Below, one piece after another: positions 1 through 10,256 of a DNA stretch of 64,000 nucleotides (positions are counted from its first letter, which is position 1; every line of letters begins with the position of its first letter). The notes under the pieces are model-generated. The model was given only the letters and a program-made list of their open reading frames with translations. It was not told the DNA's origin and searched no databases. The position numbers were made by a program, and so were the translations under genes. Source of the DNA: Vicia villosa (taxonomy: Eukaryota; Streptophyta; Magnoliopsida; Fabales; Fabaceae); assembly GCF_029867415.1 (NCBI RefSeq), contig NW_026705569.1, forward strand, positions 62,001 through 126,000, written 5' to 3'.

Positions 1-601
1 AAGGAGAAAACTGAGGCCATGATGCACATGAGGAGGAAAATACTAAATGCTCCCCCTCAAACTGAGAACTATGCTACGACACAAATTGACACAACATCCT
101 CTTTTAGAGCATAAGAGGATACTCACTAAGGGAAATTTAAACACTTGGATTATCCATTTACAGACATAGAGAATCAGACCTCTATATTGGATAATTCAGA
201 ACACAAGACAGTCAGTGTTCATGACTTTAGAATGATTCAATAACTTGGACTATCCATAGAGACAACAGGCCTCTATAGAATGACTTAGAGCACAAGAAAC
301 AATTTGTGTTCATGACTCGAAACAAGACTTTAAAATTGAAAAAAATCTTTACAAAACAACTGCAAAGAATGACCTCAGACTTAACAATGTCTGAACACTA
401 CCCTTATTCCCTATGTTTGTCACAAGTTGACAAACATAACCTAAATAGACTCTAAATTTACCCATATCCGAAAGAAGGACATGAGAGACTCAAACAATGC
501 TCAAGAGAAAAATAAACAGAAATAAAAAAGTAAACGGAAAAGACTCTAGAAACCTGAGCAATTTAAATAACATACCTGTACTTTAACAAATGTCTTGATC
601 A
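1..601 (-). other. Non-coding internal part of an LTR retrotransposon, left of the CACTA insertion
   Basis: No usable ORF. The stretch holds two diverged tandem units (about 138-225 and 240-315) that share the phrases for 'ggac/ttatccat', 'cctctata' and 'gttcatgact'. A C-rich run near position 50 (ctccccctcaaac) is, on the minus strand, like a polypurine tract. It continues the sequence interrupted by the CACTA element and resumed at 10257. It therefore probably belongs to the minus-strand retrotransposon whose LTR lies at 12669-13719. That assignment is inferred. Confidence 0.4.
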
Positions 602-619
602 AGACACTACAACACGGAA

Positions 620-1125
620 GGGCTTTCACAGCGCTTTTTTTGGCCTTTAACAGCGCTTTAAAGCGCTGCCAAAGCCAGCGCTGGCGTAGGCTACGAAAGC
701 GCTTTTAAAAGCGCTCTGGTAGACCCCCCCTTTAAGAGCGCTTTCCTGGAAAAAGCGCTCTGGTAGGACCCCCTATAAGAGCGCTTTCCTGGAAAAAGCG
801 CTCTGGTAGACCCCCCCTTTAAGAGCGCTTCTTAGTAAAAGCGCTGGCAAAGACCAGTAAAAAAGCAAAAAAAATTAAAAAATTACGCAGCATACAAAAG
901 CGCTTTTGGAAAAGCGCTCTGGTAGGCCCCCCTATGAGAGCGCTTTTTCCAGACAAAGCGCTCTCATAGGGGGGCCTACCAGAGCGCTTTTCCCAAAGCG
1001 CTTTTGTATGCTGCGTAATTTTTTAGTTTTTTTTGCTTTTTTACTGGTCTTTGCCAGCGCTTTTACTAAGAAGCGCTCTAGTATGTGGACCTTTAAGAGC
1101 GCTTTTTAGAAGCGCTGTAGTTGCT
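620..1125. repeat. Left subterminal repeat array of the CACTA element with a long inverted repeat
   Basis: Many copies of a motif close to AGAGCGCTTT/AAAGCGCTCT, often followed by GGTAGACCCCCC, fill this stretch in both orientations. Within it 822-946 and 955-1079 form an inverted repeat with arms of about 125 bp, few mismatches and an 8-bp spacer. In En/Spm such subterminal motifs bind the TNPA protein. By analogy these are probably binding sites for the element's own second protein (inference). The short ORF seen across here is a product of the repeats. Confidence 0.85.
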
Positions 1126-1370
1126 AAATGAGGTATTTTTATGTGCAGCCTATAATTTAATCCTCCCAGTCGACCTGTAATGTTTTCGACCTGTAATATT
1201 TTCGACCTGTAATATATTTTCGACCTGTAATATATTTTCGACTATATTATTTCAGCCATCAGTAAGACAATATATATACTAATATATACCATTATAATAT
1301 CCAAAATTATATATATACATCATTACAAAATTATATATATACATCATTACAAAATCAACAATATTATAGT

Positions 1371-4300
1371 TCAAATCTGCATGAAAAATTGCTTAATATA
1401 AAATTGACACAATTCCTCTTTGATTTCTTCTAACTTTAGCTTCGAGTACCCAGCAGCACGGAATTCGTCAAGGTACTATAAAACAAAAACATAATATGAA
1501 TAATATATTTAGGTAAATGTAATAAATTATATGAAATTATCTTAAGTTATAACTTTATACCGTGGGAGGAATCTCTAATTGATTCGCCTGAATGATTTCT
1601 TTCATAAACCTCAATACAAAGTATCCGCAGTCTGAACTGTTACGCTGTATCGGACACTACATAGAAAAACAAATAAGATTCTATATAAGTTGTCTTGTTT
1701 TACCAAGTAGCATAAATATTATAAGCAAATTTGTGAAAAGTAATGTACCTGCACTTCGATCCAGGTGATGTTGTTTGATTTAGTCCGGGATACCTGTGCG
1801 TCCCGTTGACTACGGAATACTTGTATTGATCTAATTAACAAATATATAAAAGCATATGTTTAGATCAATCCCACAAATAAGTAAATATATAAATATACAC
1901 GAATATATATTTAGAACGATCCCACTTACAAATCAACGATTTCCTTCATGGCCGGATAATTGGTCCATTCACCCTTTACCGAATTCAGATAATACACGAC
2001 TTCCCTTATCGGGTTGATAGCAAGCAGCAACCAGTGTGCTCTATAAATTAAAACAATAGGTTATATGAAAATATTGCTATACACTAAAGAAACAGAGATT
2101 AGATGAATAAAGAATGAGAAACTAACCCTACTGGTCGGGTATTATACGCCCAAAGATGCAGACATTCTGTATTGCCGGTGGACATGAATCTATCGACTAA
2201 GCGATGTCTAACAGATTCCGGATCCGAAACAATTTCCATTCCGCTGCAATGGGCGGAAGACACGAACCGGAATCTGTTAGACAATGCAGTCCCGCGCAAC
2301 ACTCTGTCATACAACAACCTTAAATAAAAACATAATAAACATTAGATTCTTTTTATTGAAAAGTGTAAATAAATTATATTGTGGGACTAATTAAATAATA
2401 TATCGGATGAGTGAATATTACCGGATGTATGATTGCATATTACTGACGCCTAGTTGATCCTGGTCAAAAATCTCTTGCAAGTCGTCAATTGTAATATGTG
2501 ACTTGAACTCAATACCGAAGACACTTTCATCCATATCGATTTCCCGTAAAGCACCATCCTTCATATCGGACATATCAACCATTGTTGCGAGTGTCGCCCG
2601 GTATCGAGGCACAAAAGCACCGCCTTTTCTTGCCGCTTGCTTCGGAGGACCACTGGGTGGTACGCTACGAACCTGCTGCGTCACTTGTTGTGACTCCCGA
2701 GCGGATGCCTAAAAATCATATAAGTTAGGTAAAATATAAAATCATGCATATTTTGATTCAGATTATATATTAACACTTTAAATGTACCTCTTTTAGCGAT
2801 GCAACAGACTCCTCCTCCTGTAAAATCCCTTTACCCTTAATTGCGGGTTTTATAGGAGCAGTCTAAAAATAAAATGTAAAACATAATTAATAAACGGTTT
2901 AGAATTGACATTCGAAAACTAAATGATTCATAATCGTTTTCAATTTACCTCATCACTAATGGTAATGAGCTCCGAGGGCCATGCAACAAACGATCCTATT
3001 GCATCTCGCAGCAATGTCGTCTCTGAGACCATGTCAGGTACCGGTAGAATCGCATCACGATCTAATACAACATCCACCGATACTTTCAGGTGTCCATCCG
3101 GGAGCGGTCTGTGGTGAAGTAAATCTCCCGAAGTGTTGTGCACTTTTCCCTTGCCAACTAGTCGATAATTCGGTTCCGATAAGTATAGTTGGCAAGATGA
3201 AATGCCCTAAACCAAAAGTAAATATAAAGTCATTATCATTAATAAAATAGAACAGTTTGTAAGGAAAAAAACTTATAATTACCTCGGGAAATTTCTTTTG
3301 ATAGTTGATACTAGCCTTATCACTAGTTTCTCTCACCGATGAAGTGTTGCACTTTTCTCTCATATACATATCTTTATCTCTTTGCAATTCAGAGACCTGT
3401 GCTTGCAATTCCTGCAACTTTTGCAACACTTCTTCATTGGTAAGATTTGATCTTCTCCTAGAACTCTTATAAAAAGAGGTTGGAGTCACACCATGACCCT
3501 TACCCCTCACCCGACCGGGATACTCGGGAGCATCTAGTACTCTACTAAGTACGCTCTCCTCACCGGTGGATGCCGATTGCGACAAGGTCTCCTGTAATTC
3601 ATTTACATTTAAATAATTATTAGTGGAGATAAAAAGTCATTTATATATTAAAAAACATTTGATTTAATTAAAGACACAGTATTATACTTACACATTCAGT
3701 ATAAACTCTCTGAACATCGGGATCGACAGCGTGATTCTTGCCCACACGAGCTTCCTTCCACAACACATGTACAGGAAGTGAAGCTTCCTCACTTTTAGTC
3801 TCCTCCAACTATGCATTGACACAAACGATAAAATCGTCAATTAAAACATGCACATGTAGACAATTAATTAAATCGAATTTCTATTTACTTACAATTTTAT
3901 CCTCTAAGCGTGCATATCCCAAACGCCCTTTTTTGTATGGATACGCGGGTTTGGATGCTCTCTCCCTATTCGTGGCACTCTTTTTCTGAAAAGCTTCATC
4001 TCTTTGCTTTACAAACTCAGCCCAATCTGCTTCATCAATGAAGGTCGCATACTTTGTTGGCCGTCCCGGTGCAACTTCAAGAAATTTTCCATCTTTATCC
4101 TTAAGATAGGTGTTTGTCAAAAAACTTTTCCACCCTCTATATCTCTTGCCGGCCAAACTAAGTATGTAGCTTTTACGTTCATCTGGTATCTCAAAAGTCC
4201 TCTGCAAAAAGAGTACGCATAGTGTGTTAGTATAAATAATTTAAACAATTTATCGTCAAGATAATAACAACAATTAACCATATATGATATATACCTGAAG

Positions 4301-4645
4301 CTCTTCCCAAATCGCTTGTTTTTTCTCCTCCAATTCTAAATTTTTCGTCTTCGATTTCCAGGTAGCTATGGAGACTGGAATATGCATACGGACAAGTGTA
4401 CCAATATAACTTGTCAACTTTGCAGAATTAGGACCAATTGGTTGTTTATCAGAATTCCATTCCAATCGGTATACTAATCCTTGGTCTCTATGTCGTATGA
4501 TATCCCTCATAATAGTGATGCCTCGTGCAACCTCTTTTGCTTCAGTATCAGGTGGAGCATTTGTATCCGAAGCAACTCTTTCTTGTGAGTTTTCTTGTAA
4601 GTTTTCAGGTGGGTTTTCAGGTGGAGCATCTCTATCTGAAGCCAT
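1371..4645 (-). CDS. CACTA second gene: Transposase_24 (Ptta/En/Spm) protein with C-terminal Ulp1-like cysteine protease
   Basis: Twelve exons join in frame with GT-AG introns: 4295-4645, 3893-4201, 3692-3808, 3283-3591, 2949-3206, 2788-2862, 2422-2708, 2127-2318, 1930-2040, 1749-1830, 1561-1656 and 1371-1475. They give 763 residues without a stop. The start (MASDRD) directly follows a possible 5' UTR acceptor. Residues about 1-260 look like the plant Transposase_24 family (WKSFLTNTYLKD, DWAEFVKQRDEAF). A coiled coil lies at about 308-340 (LQELQAQVSELQRDKD). Residues about 570-763 resemble a C48/Ulp1 SUMO-type protease: His635 in AHW, Gln701 and Cys707 in SSDCGY. The usual acidic residue appears as Asn652 (YYLNS). 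It lies downstream of the transposase on the same strand, the tnpD/tnpA order of En/Spm. Likely roles are end binding plus SUMO-related cleavage; protease activity is unproven. Confidence 0.85.
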
Positions 4646-5102
4646 TGAACCTGTATCAAACAAACTAAAGCACATTAGTACACTATTAATAAGCTAACAA
4701 TCTATACAAGTCAAATGGAAGTCAAACCATGCATGTACAAGTAAATCGGAAACGAAATCGGTACAAATCAAAATAAGCGTAAAAAAAGAAAGTTATCGGA
4801 ATTGAACGAAATTTACATGGCTATGGTAAAACGTCGCCACGGACTCAAAAACAAAGTCGGTTTTCCGAAATTCAGACCCTAAGCCCGACTTTTGATTACG
4901 GGCAGAAGCAAAACCGATAAAAAAATAGTCCCGAAATGTAAAGATAAGTGCATGAGCAGCTCCGGAATCGTCAAAATAGTATAGTTACATGTAAAGAAGT
5001 CAACAAGCGGATACATGGTTCAAAAGTTATGTACAAAACGAGAATATGCACCAAATTGAATAAAACAAATTAGTCGGACTATGTATACTATTACCTTTAT
5101 CA

Positions 5103-8100
5103 CTAACGTCTCTTTCTTTTCTTGGTAGGTTTGTGTACTACGCGTCTCTTAACAATGCGGACGGTTGGATTGATCCAAATACCCTCATTATGATCATTTC
5201 TAATACAAGATTCATTCTCATTTTGATCGTTTCTTGTACAAGATTCAATGCCAACACCAATATCACCTTGATCTTCAATTTTTTCATCAACTATTTTGTT
5301 AGATAAAAGCACTATAGACCATTTCGTACTTGTCGGATCATTGACATAGAACACTTGTTTAGCTTGAGAGGCTAGAATGAAAGGCTCATCTTTGTACCCT
5401 ACCCTATTGAGATCCACTTGCAAAAATCCTGACTTATCCATTCGTACGCCACTATTATTTTCAACCCACTTGCAACCAAATACAGGAATCTGAAACTTCG
5501 CGTAATCAAACACCAAAATGCGCTCGATAACCCCAAAATATGACAAATTTGCAAATTTCGGATTTAAGTCATTCGCACTTGATATGTGCATAGCTTCAGC
5601 TACCAAGGTAACACCACTATTTTGCATAGTACTTTTATCATCCTGTTCTTTGGTATAAAATGTGTATCCATTAATTGCGTATGCGCTATAAGAAAGTACA
5701 ATTACAGATGGACCATAGGCTAAACATCTCAACCTTTCTGTTACTGAAGCAGGATCTGAACGATACTTTGAATAAATATGATCTCTAAACCACGATATGA
5801 AACTTCGATTGTGCTCTCGTACTATCCAGTTCTCATTTCTATTTGGATTTAAATCTCGGAGAACAACTTTGTGCATTTCAACAAACGGCTCAACCTCAAT
5901 CTCATTGTGCAGAACATACAAGTGCACTTGATCCCGTTCGACCATTGATACTGTCACAACTTTATTTCCAATTAGCCTTTTTCCTTCTTTTTTTTCGACA
6001 ATATGAGATTTGGGGAGTCCAATTGATTGAACATTTGACAGATATTCAGTACAAAACTCAACCGCTTCTTCAGCAACGTATCGCTCGGCAATACAACCCT
6101 CCGGTCGACTTCTGTTTTTCACGTACCCTTTTAATATTTTCATATAACGTTCAGCAGGGTACATCCATCTCATATAAGCTGGTCCGCACAGTTGTGTCTC
6201 TTTCACAAGATGAACGACTAGATGAACCATTATGTCAAAAAACGAGGGAGGAAAATACATTTCAAGATCACATAAAGTAACAACTATCTCATTTTGCAAT
6301 GTTGGTAAGATCGCGGGATCGACCACCTTACTGCAAATAGACCTGAAGAAGAAACACAGCTTAGTTATTGCGCTTCTTACTTTTTCTGGCAGAATAGAAC
6401 GTATACCTATTGGTAAAAAATGTTCCATTATAACATGGCAATCATGCGTCTTCAAACTCTTTAACTTGAGGTCTTTCATGGACACAAGTCTTCTAATATC
6501 TGAAGAGTAGCCTTCTGGAACTTTTACTTCACTGAGGAACTTACACAATGTTTTCTTCTCCTTTCTAGATAGAGTGTAAACAGCAGGTGGCAGATATGTT
6601 CGTCTTCCTTTCGTCACGGGCCCCAATTCAGTTCTCATCCCCATGTTTACCATGTCATTCCTTATGTTAACGCCATCCTTAGACTTTCCTTGTATATTGA
6701 GTAGCGTACCTATAACGCTGTCAAATACATTTTTTTCAATATGCATAACATCCAGGAAATGTCTTACGTACAACGACTTCCAATATGGAAGTTCAAAGAA
6801 AATTGACTTCTTCTTCCACCCACCCTTGACAATTGAATGTGCAAAAGGCTTGCCAAACTGAGTGCTCACATCTTTCACCTTTTCAAAAATTTGATCACCT
6901 GACAAAAAAGGCGGGGCTGTACGATGTTCGGCCTCTCCATTGAATGCTTTTCTCCACCCACGGTAGTGATGATTAGAATTTAAGAATCTACGATGGCCGA
7001 GAAAGACATTCTTCTGACAAAGCGCCAATCGTGTCGTATCGGTTTCATCTTCACAAACAGGACACGCCTTTTGACCCTTGTTGCTGTACCCGGATAGATT
7101 TCCGTATGCTGGAAAATCATTAATTGTTCCAAACAACATCGCCCTCAAGTTGAAACTTTCTTTCCTATACCCATCGTAAACCTCCACACCTCTCTCCCAC
7201 AAAAACTTTAAATCTTCGATTAAGGGTGCCAAGTATACGTCTATGTCATTCCCTGGTTGTTTAGGCCCAGAAATTAGCATAGATAACATCATGTACTTAC
7301 GCTTCATACATAGCCACGGAGGTAAGTTATAAATCATAAGAATCACAGGCCATGTGCTATGCGAGATACTTTGAATACCATGCGGGTTCATTCCATCAGT
7401 AGACAATGACAACCGAAGGTTTCTTGCTTCTTTTCCAAATTCAGGATATTCAGTATCAACTTTACTCCATTGTGGTGAGTCTGCCGGATGTCGCAACTTT
7501 CCATCAATAATTCTTTCACCTGCATGCCAAGTCAAGTGTCTTGAATCGGTCTCACTACGATACATGCGTCTAAATCTCGGAATTATAGGAAAATACCATA
7601 AGACTTTAGCAGGAGACAACTTTTTCTTATATCGAGGGGCACCACATTTAGGACACTCATTCAACGCTGCATACTCGTTTCGAAACAAAACGCAATCGTT
7701 TGGACATGCGTGTATCTTATCATAGCTCATTCCAATAGAAGACAACATCTTTTTGGCTTCATACGTTCGATTGGGAAGAACATTATCCTCTGGTAGCATA
7801 TCTTTCATAAGGGCTAATAACTCTGTGAAACTTTTATCCGACCATCCATTGTCCGCCTTTAAGTTGTACAACTTTAACACCGCAGACAATCTTGTGAATT
7901 TTGAACAACCATCATACAACGGTTTCTCTGCATCACTTACCAACCTCTCAAACATTTTGGGACAATCCGCTAGATCTTCTTCCAGCGCTTCTGCAATCTC
8001 TTCGACACGATCACAATCGTATGTGTCTGTGCAATCGTCGTTTGAAGCATACTTCCTATTACACCTCGACCCAGCATTCCCGGTACTTTTCTCACCATGC

Positions 8101-8318
8101 ATTGTCCAACATGTATAACTTCTATCAATTCCAAACCGTAGTAAATGAGATCCCAACTGATTCCCGTTAACCTTACCCCCGGCATAACAGCAACCCAAGC
8201 AAGGACACGGCATTCGAAGCGGGTCTTTGGAGTTCGCAACCGCAAACTCAACAAATTCCCATACCCCTTTCTCGTACTCTTTCGACAATCGGTTTGAATT
8301 CATCCATGTCTTATCCAT
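5103..8318 (-). CDS. CACTA TNPD-type transposase, intact single exon
   Basis: This uninterrupted 1071-residue frame starts at an ATG (MDKTWM), the usual start of the family. Domains in order: a transposase-associated zinc-binding region (residues about 4-80, with CPCLGC at 38-43 and WTMHGE), Transposase_21 (about 200-560), a DUF4218-like region (about 630-770) and a DUF4216-like region (about 950-1020). It ends in a basic tail (KKRKRR) that could act as a nuclear signal. Visible key residues are CPKC (222-225), Asp308 in STDGMNP, Asp401 in TINDFPAYG, a second CPVC pair (419-422) and DVMHIEKN (523-530). Length and domain order match full-length plant CACTA transposases, which cut and rejoin element ends in the nucleus. 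All antisense ORFs here are shadows. Confidence 0.95.
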   Translation of the reverse strand: MDKTWMNSNRLSKEYEKGVWEFVEFAVANSKDPLRMPCPCLGCCYAGGKVNGNQLGSHLLRFGIDRSYTCWTMHGEKSTGNAGSRCNRKYASNDDCTDTYDCDRVEEIAEALEEDLADCPKMFERLVSDAEKPLYDGCSKFTRLSAVLKLYNLKADNGWSDKSFTELLALMKDMLPEDNVLPNRTYEAKKMLSSIGMSYDKIHACPNDCVLFRNEYAALNECPKCGAPRYKKKLSPAKVLWYFPIIPRFRRMYRSETDSRHLTWHAGERIIDGKLRHPADSPQWSKVDTEYPEFGKEARNLRLSLSTDGMNPHGIQSISHSTWPVILMIYNLPPWLCMKRKYMMLSMLISGPKQPGNDIDVYLAPLIEDLKFLWERGVEVYDGYRKESFNLRAMLFGTINDFPAYGNLSGYSNKGQKACPVCEDETDTTRLALCQKNVFLGHRRFLNSNHHYRGWRKAFNGEAEHRTAPPFLSGDQIFEKVKDVSTQFGKPFAHSIVKGGWKKKSIFFELPYWKSLYVRHFLDVMHIEKNVFDSVIGTLLNIQGKSKDGVNIRNDMVNMGMRTELGPVTKGRRTYLPPAVYTLSRKEKKTLCKFLSEVKVPEGYSSDIRRLVSMKDLKLKSLKTHDCHVIMEHFLPIGIRSILPEKVRSAITKLCFFFRSICSKVVDPAILPTLQNEIVVTLCDLEMYFPPSFFDIMVHLVVHLVKETQLCGPAYMRWMYPAERYMKILKGYVKNRSRPEGCIAERYVAEEAVEFCTEYLSNVQSIGLPKSHIVEKKEGKRLIGNKVVTVSMVERDQVHLYVLHNEIEVEPFVEMHKVVLRDLNPNRNENWIVREHNRSFISWFRDHIYSKYRSDPASVTERLRCLAYGPSVIVLSYSAYAINGYTFYTKEQDDKSTMQNSGVTLVAEAMHISSANDLNPKFANLSYFGVIERILVFDYAKFQIPVFGCKWVENNSGVRMDKSGFLQVDLNRVGYKDEPFILASQAKQVFYVNDPTSTKWSIVLLSNKIVDEKIEDQGDIGVGIESCTRNDQNENESCIRNDHNEGIWINPTVRIVKRRVVHKPTKKRKRR

Positions 8319-9879
8319 GTCTTAATTAAGCTAAACAACAACGGTCAAACTTCCACTCTTCACAAGTAACCCCTATGGCGAATTCAATTCACAAAGTTAG
8401 TAAGTACCTCCTATATTAACTCTCTAAACACATAAAACTAATGTGTTTCTGTCAAAACGCAAAGTATAAACGGAATGAATCCGAAGCAATAAAACGTAAC
8501 ATATATAATCACACAATTTCAGACAAATTCATCATAATACCAGTAATTTGAGAAAGAAATTTACCTCGGATGTTACCGAACTCAAGAAAACGCCAAACGT
8601 CGAACTAGGCTGGGAAACGATCAAACTTTCACTATACACAAGTTACCCCTATAGCAAATTCACAAAGTTAGTAACCACCAAGACAAAATCGATTGAACAA
8701 AGGAAATCAACAATAGTTTGATGTGTGTACATACTCCTAAATATGTAGTACCAAAGTCAATGATACGAGCTCCAAAGAGATCCAAAGTTATCAATCCAGT
8801 CAGACCTATACAAGAAATTCAATTCAATGTATGATTATAATAAGAATGGGTGAATAGCTCATGATGCAGTTAATTAAATACACCACTACTAACACTACTA
8901 ACACAAGACACACGATGCAGTTAATTAAATACACCACTACTAACACGAAGCTATAAAACTTTTTGCTCAAAAGCAAACCTTATGAATCATCCTTGTCTAT
9001 ATACATTAACTCACTCTTGTTTCATTCTTTACCTTCTCTCTTCCTCATTAATTCAACTCTCATAAGGTATATATTATTACTATTATTATATATTATTTAT
9101 TATTTAATTTCTCTATGTGCTGTCATTCTCATACTTTACAGTACTTGGCATCCTTGAACAAGCCAATTTATTGTATAATATATACCATCACTCTCAATCT
9201 CATACACACACAACATATATATCATAGAGTTATTATATATAAATAAAAGTATATAATATATATTTTATCAAATTCCAAAATCTATATAGCTATGTATGTA
9301 CTATCCATCTCAAACTTCCAGATATGTATTCATCAAATAGTTCCCTCAATGGAAATAACCTAACATTTTCCTCTAATTCAAGAAATACTCAAGTAAAAAA
9401 CTCTTGTAGCTGCTGCAAGGCTTCATGAATCTAAGAGGAAATTCAATTAACAAAATGCTGTGTTTTTGAGTGTAATCTAACAGATTGAGAAACACATACA
9501 CTTGTTTTATATCTATCTTGCAATTTTCTCTCTTAGAATATATTATTAAACACAACAATCTCATAATGAATCTAAGAGGAAAAGAAAACAACAAAGAACA
9601 ACAACTGATATTCACAAATACTCACAAACATGAAGCCTTCCAGATATGAAAGCTATGAGAAGTGTGATACCTGGGTGGCGCAAAGCAAGTTGCTACCAGA
9701 GGAGAAGAGACGGAGACGAAACGATGGTGGTGGACGGAGGAGAAGAAGTTCGCGCGATGGTGGTGGACGGAGGACCGACGACGGTGAGGGGTGGGGTTTC
9801 TGGTTCGCGTGCAGAGAGAAAAAGAAAGAGAGAAAGTGAGAAACAGTAGAAGCGTGTTTTTGGTTTTAATTTTAGTAAT
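8319..9879. other. Non-coding upstream part of the CACTA element
   Basis: No credible coding frame. Internal duplications are visible: a unit of about 55 bp at 8340-8403 recurs at about 8620-8675 ('acaagt(t)acccctatgg/agc...cacaaagttagtaa'), and a phrase with 'gatgcagttaattaaata' occurs twice between 8860 and 8950. Since both genes read leftwards, this stretch and the right subterminal array should hold the promoter and 5' leader. I could not pin down a start site. Confidence 0.5.
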
Positions 9880-10225
9880 AAGGCTACTAAAGCGCTTCTG
9901 GAAAGCGCTCTCATAGCCTGGGCTATACCAGCGCTTTTGACAAAAAGCGCTCTCATTAAACACCCCTACCAGAGCGCTTTTGAAAAGCGCTTTCGTTCCC
10001 CCCACGTTCCCCCCACCTACCAGAGCGCTTTTGTAAAGCGCTTTCGTACCCCCCCCCCTACCAGAGCGCTTTTGAAAAGCGCTCTCATAACCCCCCCTAC
10101 CAGAGCGCTTCTTAAAAGCGCTTTCATACCCCCCCACTATTAGAGCGCTTTTTTAGCGTGTTTTTTAATTTTGTCTTTAGCGAAGCCTATGCCAGCGCTT
10201 TTCCTAAAAGCGCTTTCGTAGGGGT
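9880..10225. repeat. Right subterminal repeat array of the CACTA element
   Basis: About ten copies of the AGAGCGCTTT / AAAGCGCT motif occur in both orientations, separated by short C-runs (accccccct accagagcg). They mirror the array at 620-1125. This end lies upstream of both genes, so in En/Spm terms it would hold promoter and transposase-binding sites (inference). ORFs called across it on both strands have strings of 'ALFKSA' and are repeat artefacts. Confidence 0.85.
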
Positions 10226-10256
10226 GCTGCTAAAAGCCAAATTTGGCGTAGTGAGA

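Larger units (their letters stand above)
605..10253 (-). mobile_element. Complete CACTA (En/Spm) DNA transposon, about 9.65 kb
   Basis: The element begins CACTAC at 605 and ends GTAGTG at 10253. It is flanked by the 3-bp direct repeat AGA (602-604 and 10254-10256), the target-site size expected for CACTA transposons. Beyond the outer six bases the terminal repeats match only loosely (GGGCTTT... against TGGCTTT...). Both ends carry arrays of a short GCGC-centred motif (about 620-1125 and 9880-10225). Inside are two minus-strand genes, a TNPD-type transposase (5103-8318) and a Transposase_24/Ulp1 gene (1371-4645), so the promoter end should be on the right. Both frames look intact, so the copy may be recent and possibly autonomous; activity itself is not shown by sequence. 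Confidence 0.93.

Noticed and set aside
906..1109. 67-codon ORF in the left CACTA end
   Set aside because: Made of GCGC subterminal repeats; no domain and low-complexity codons.
5843..8254. Several plus-strand and alternative minus-strand ORFs of 60-145 codons
   Set aside because: Shadows of the transposase frame at 5103-8318.
9622..10143. Overlapping ORFs on both strands (up to 171 codons) in the right CACTA end
   Set aside because: Repeated 'ALFKSA'-type peptides arise from the subterminal motif in any frame.
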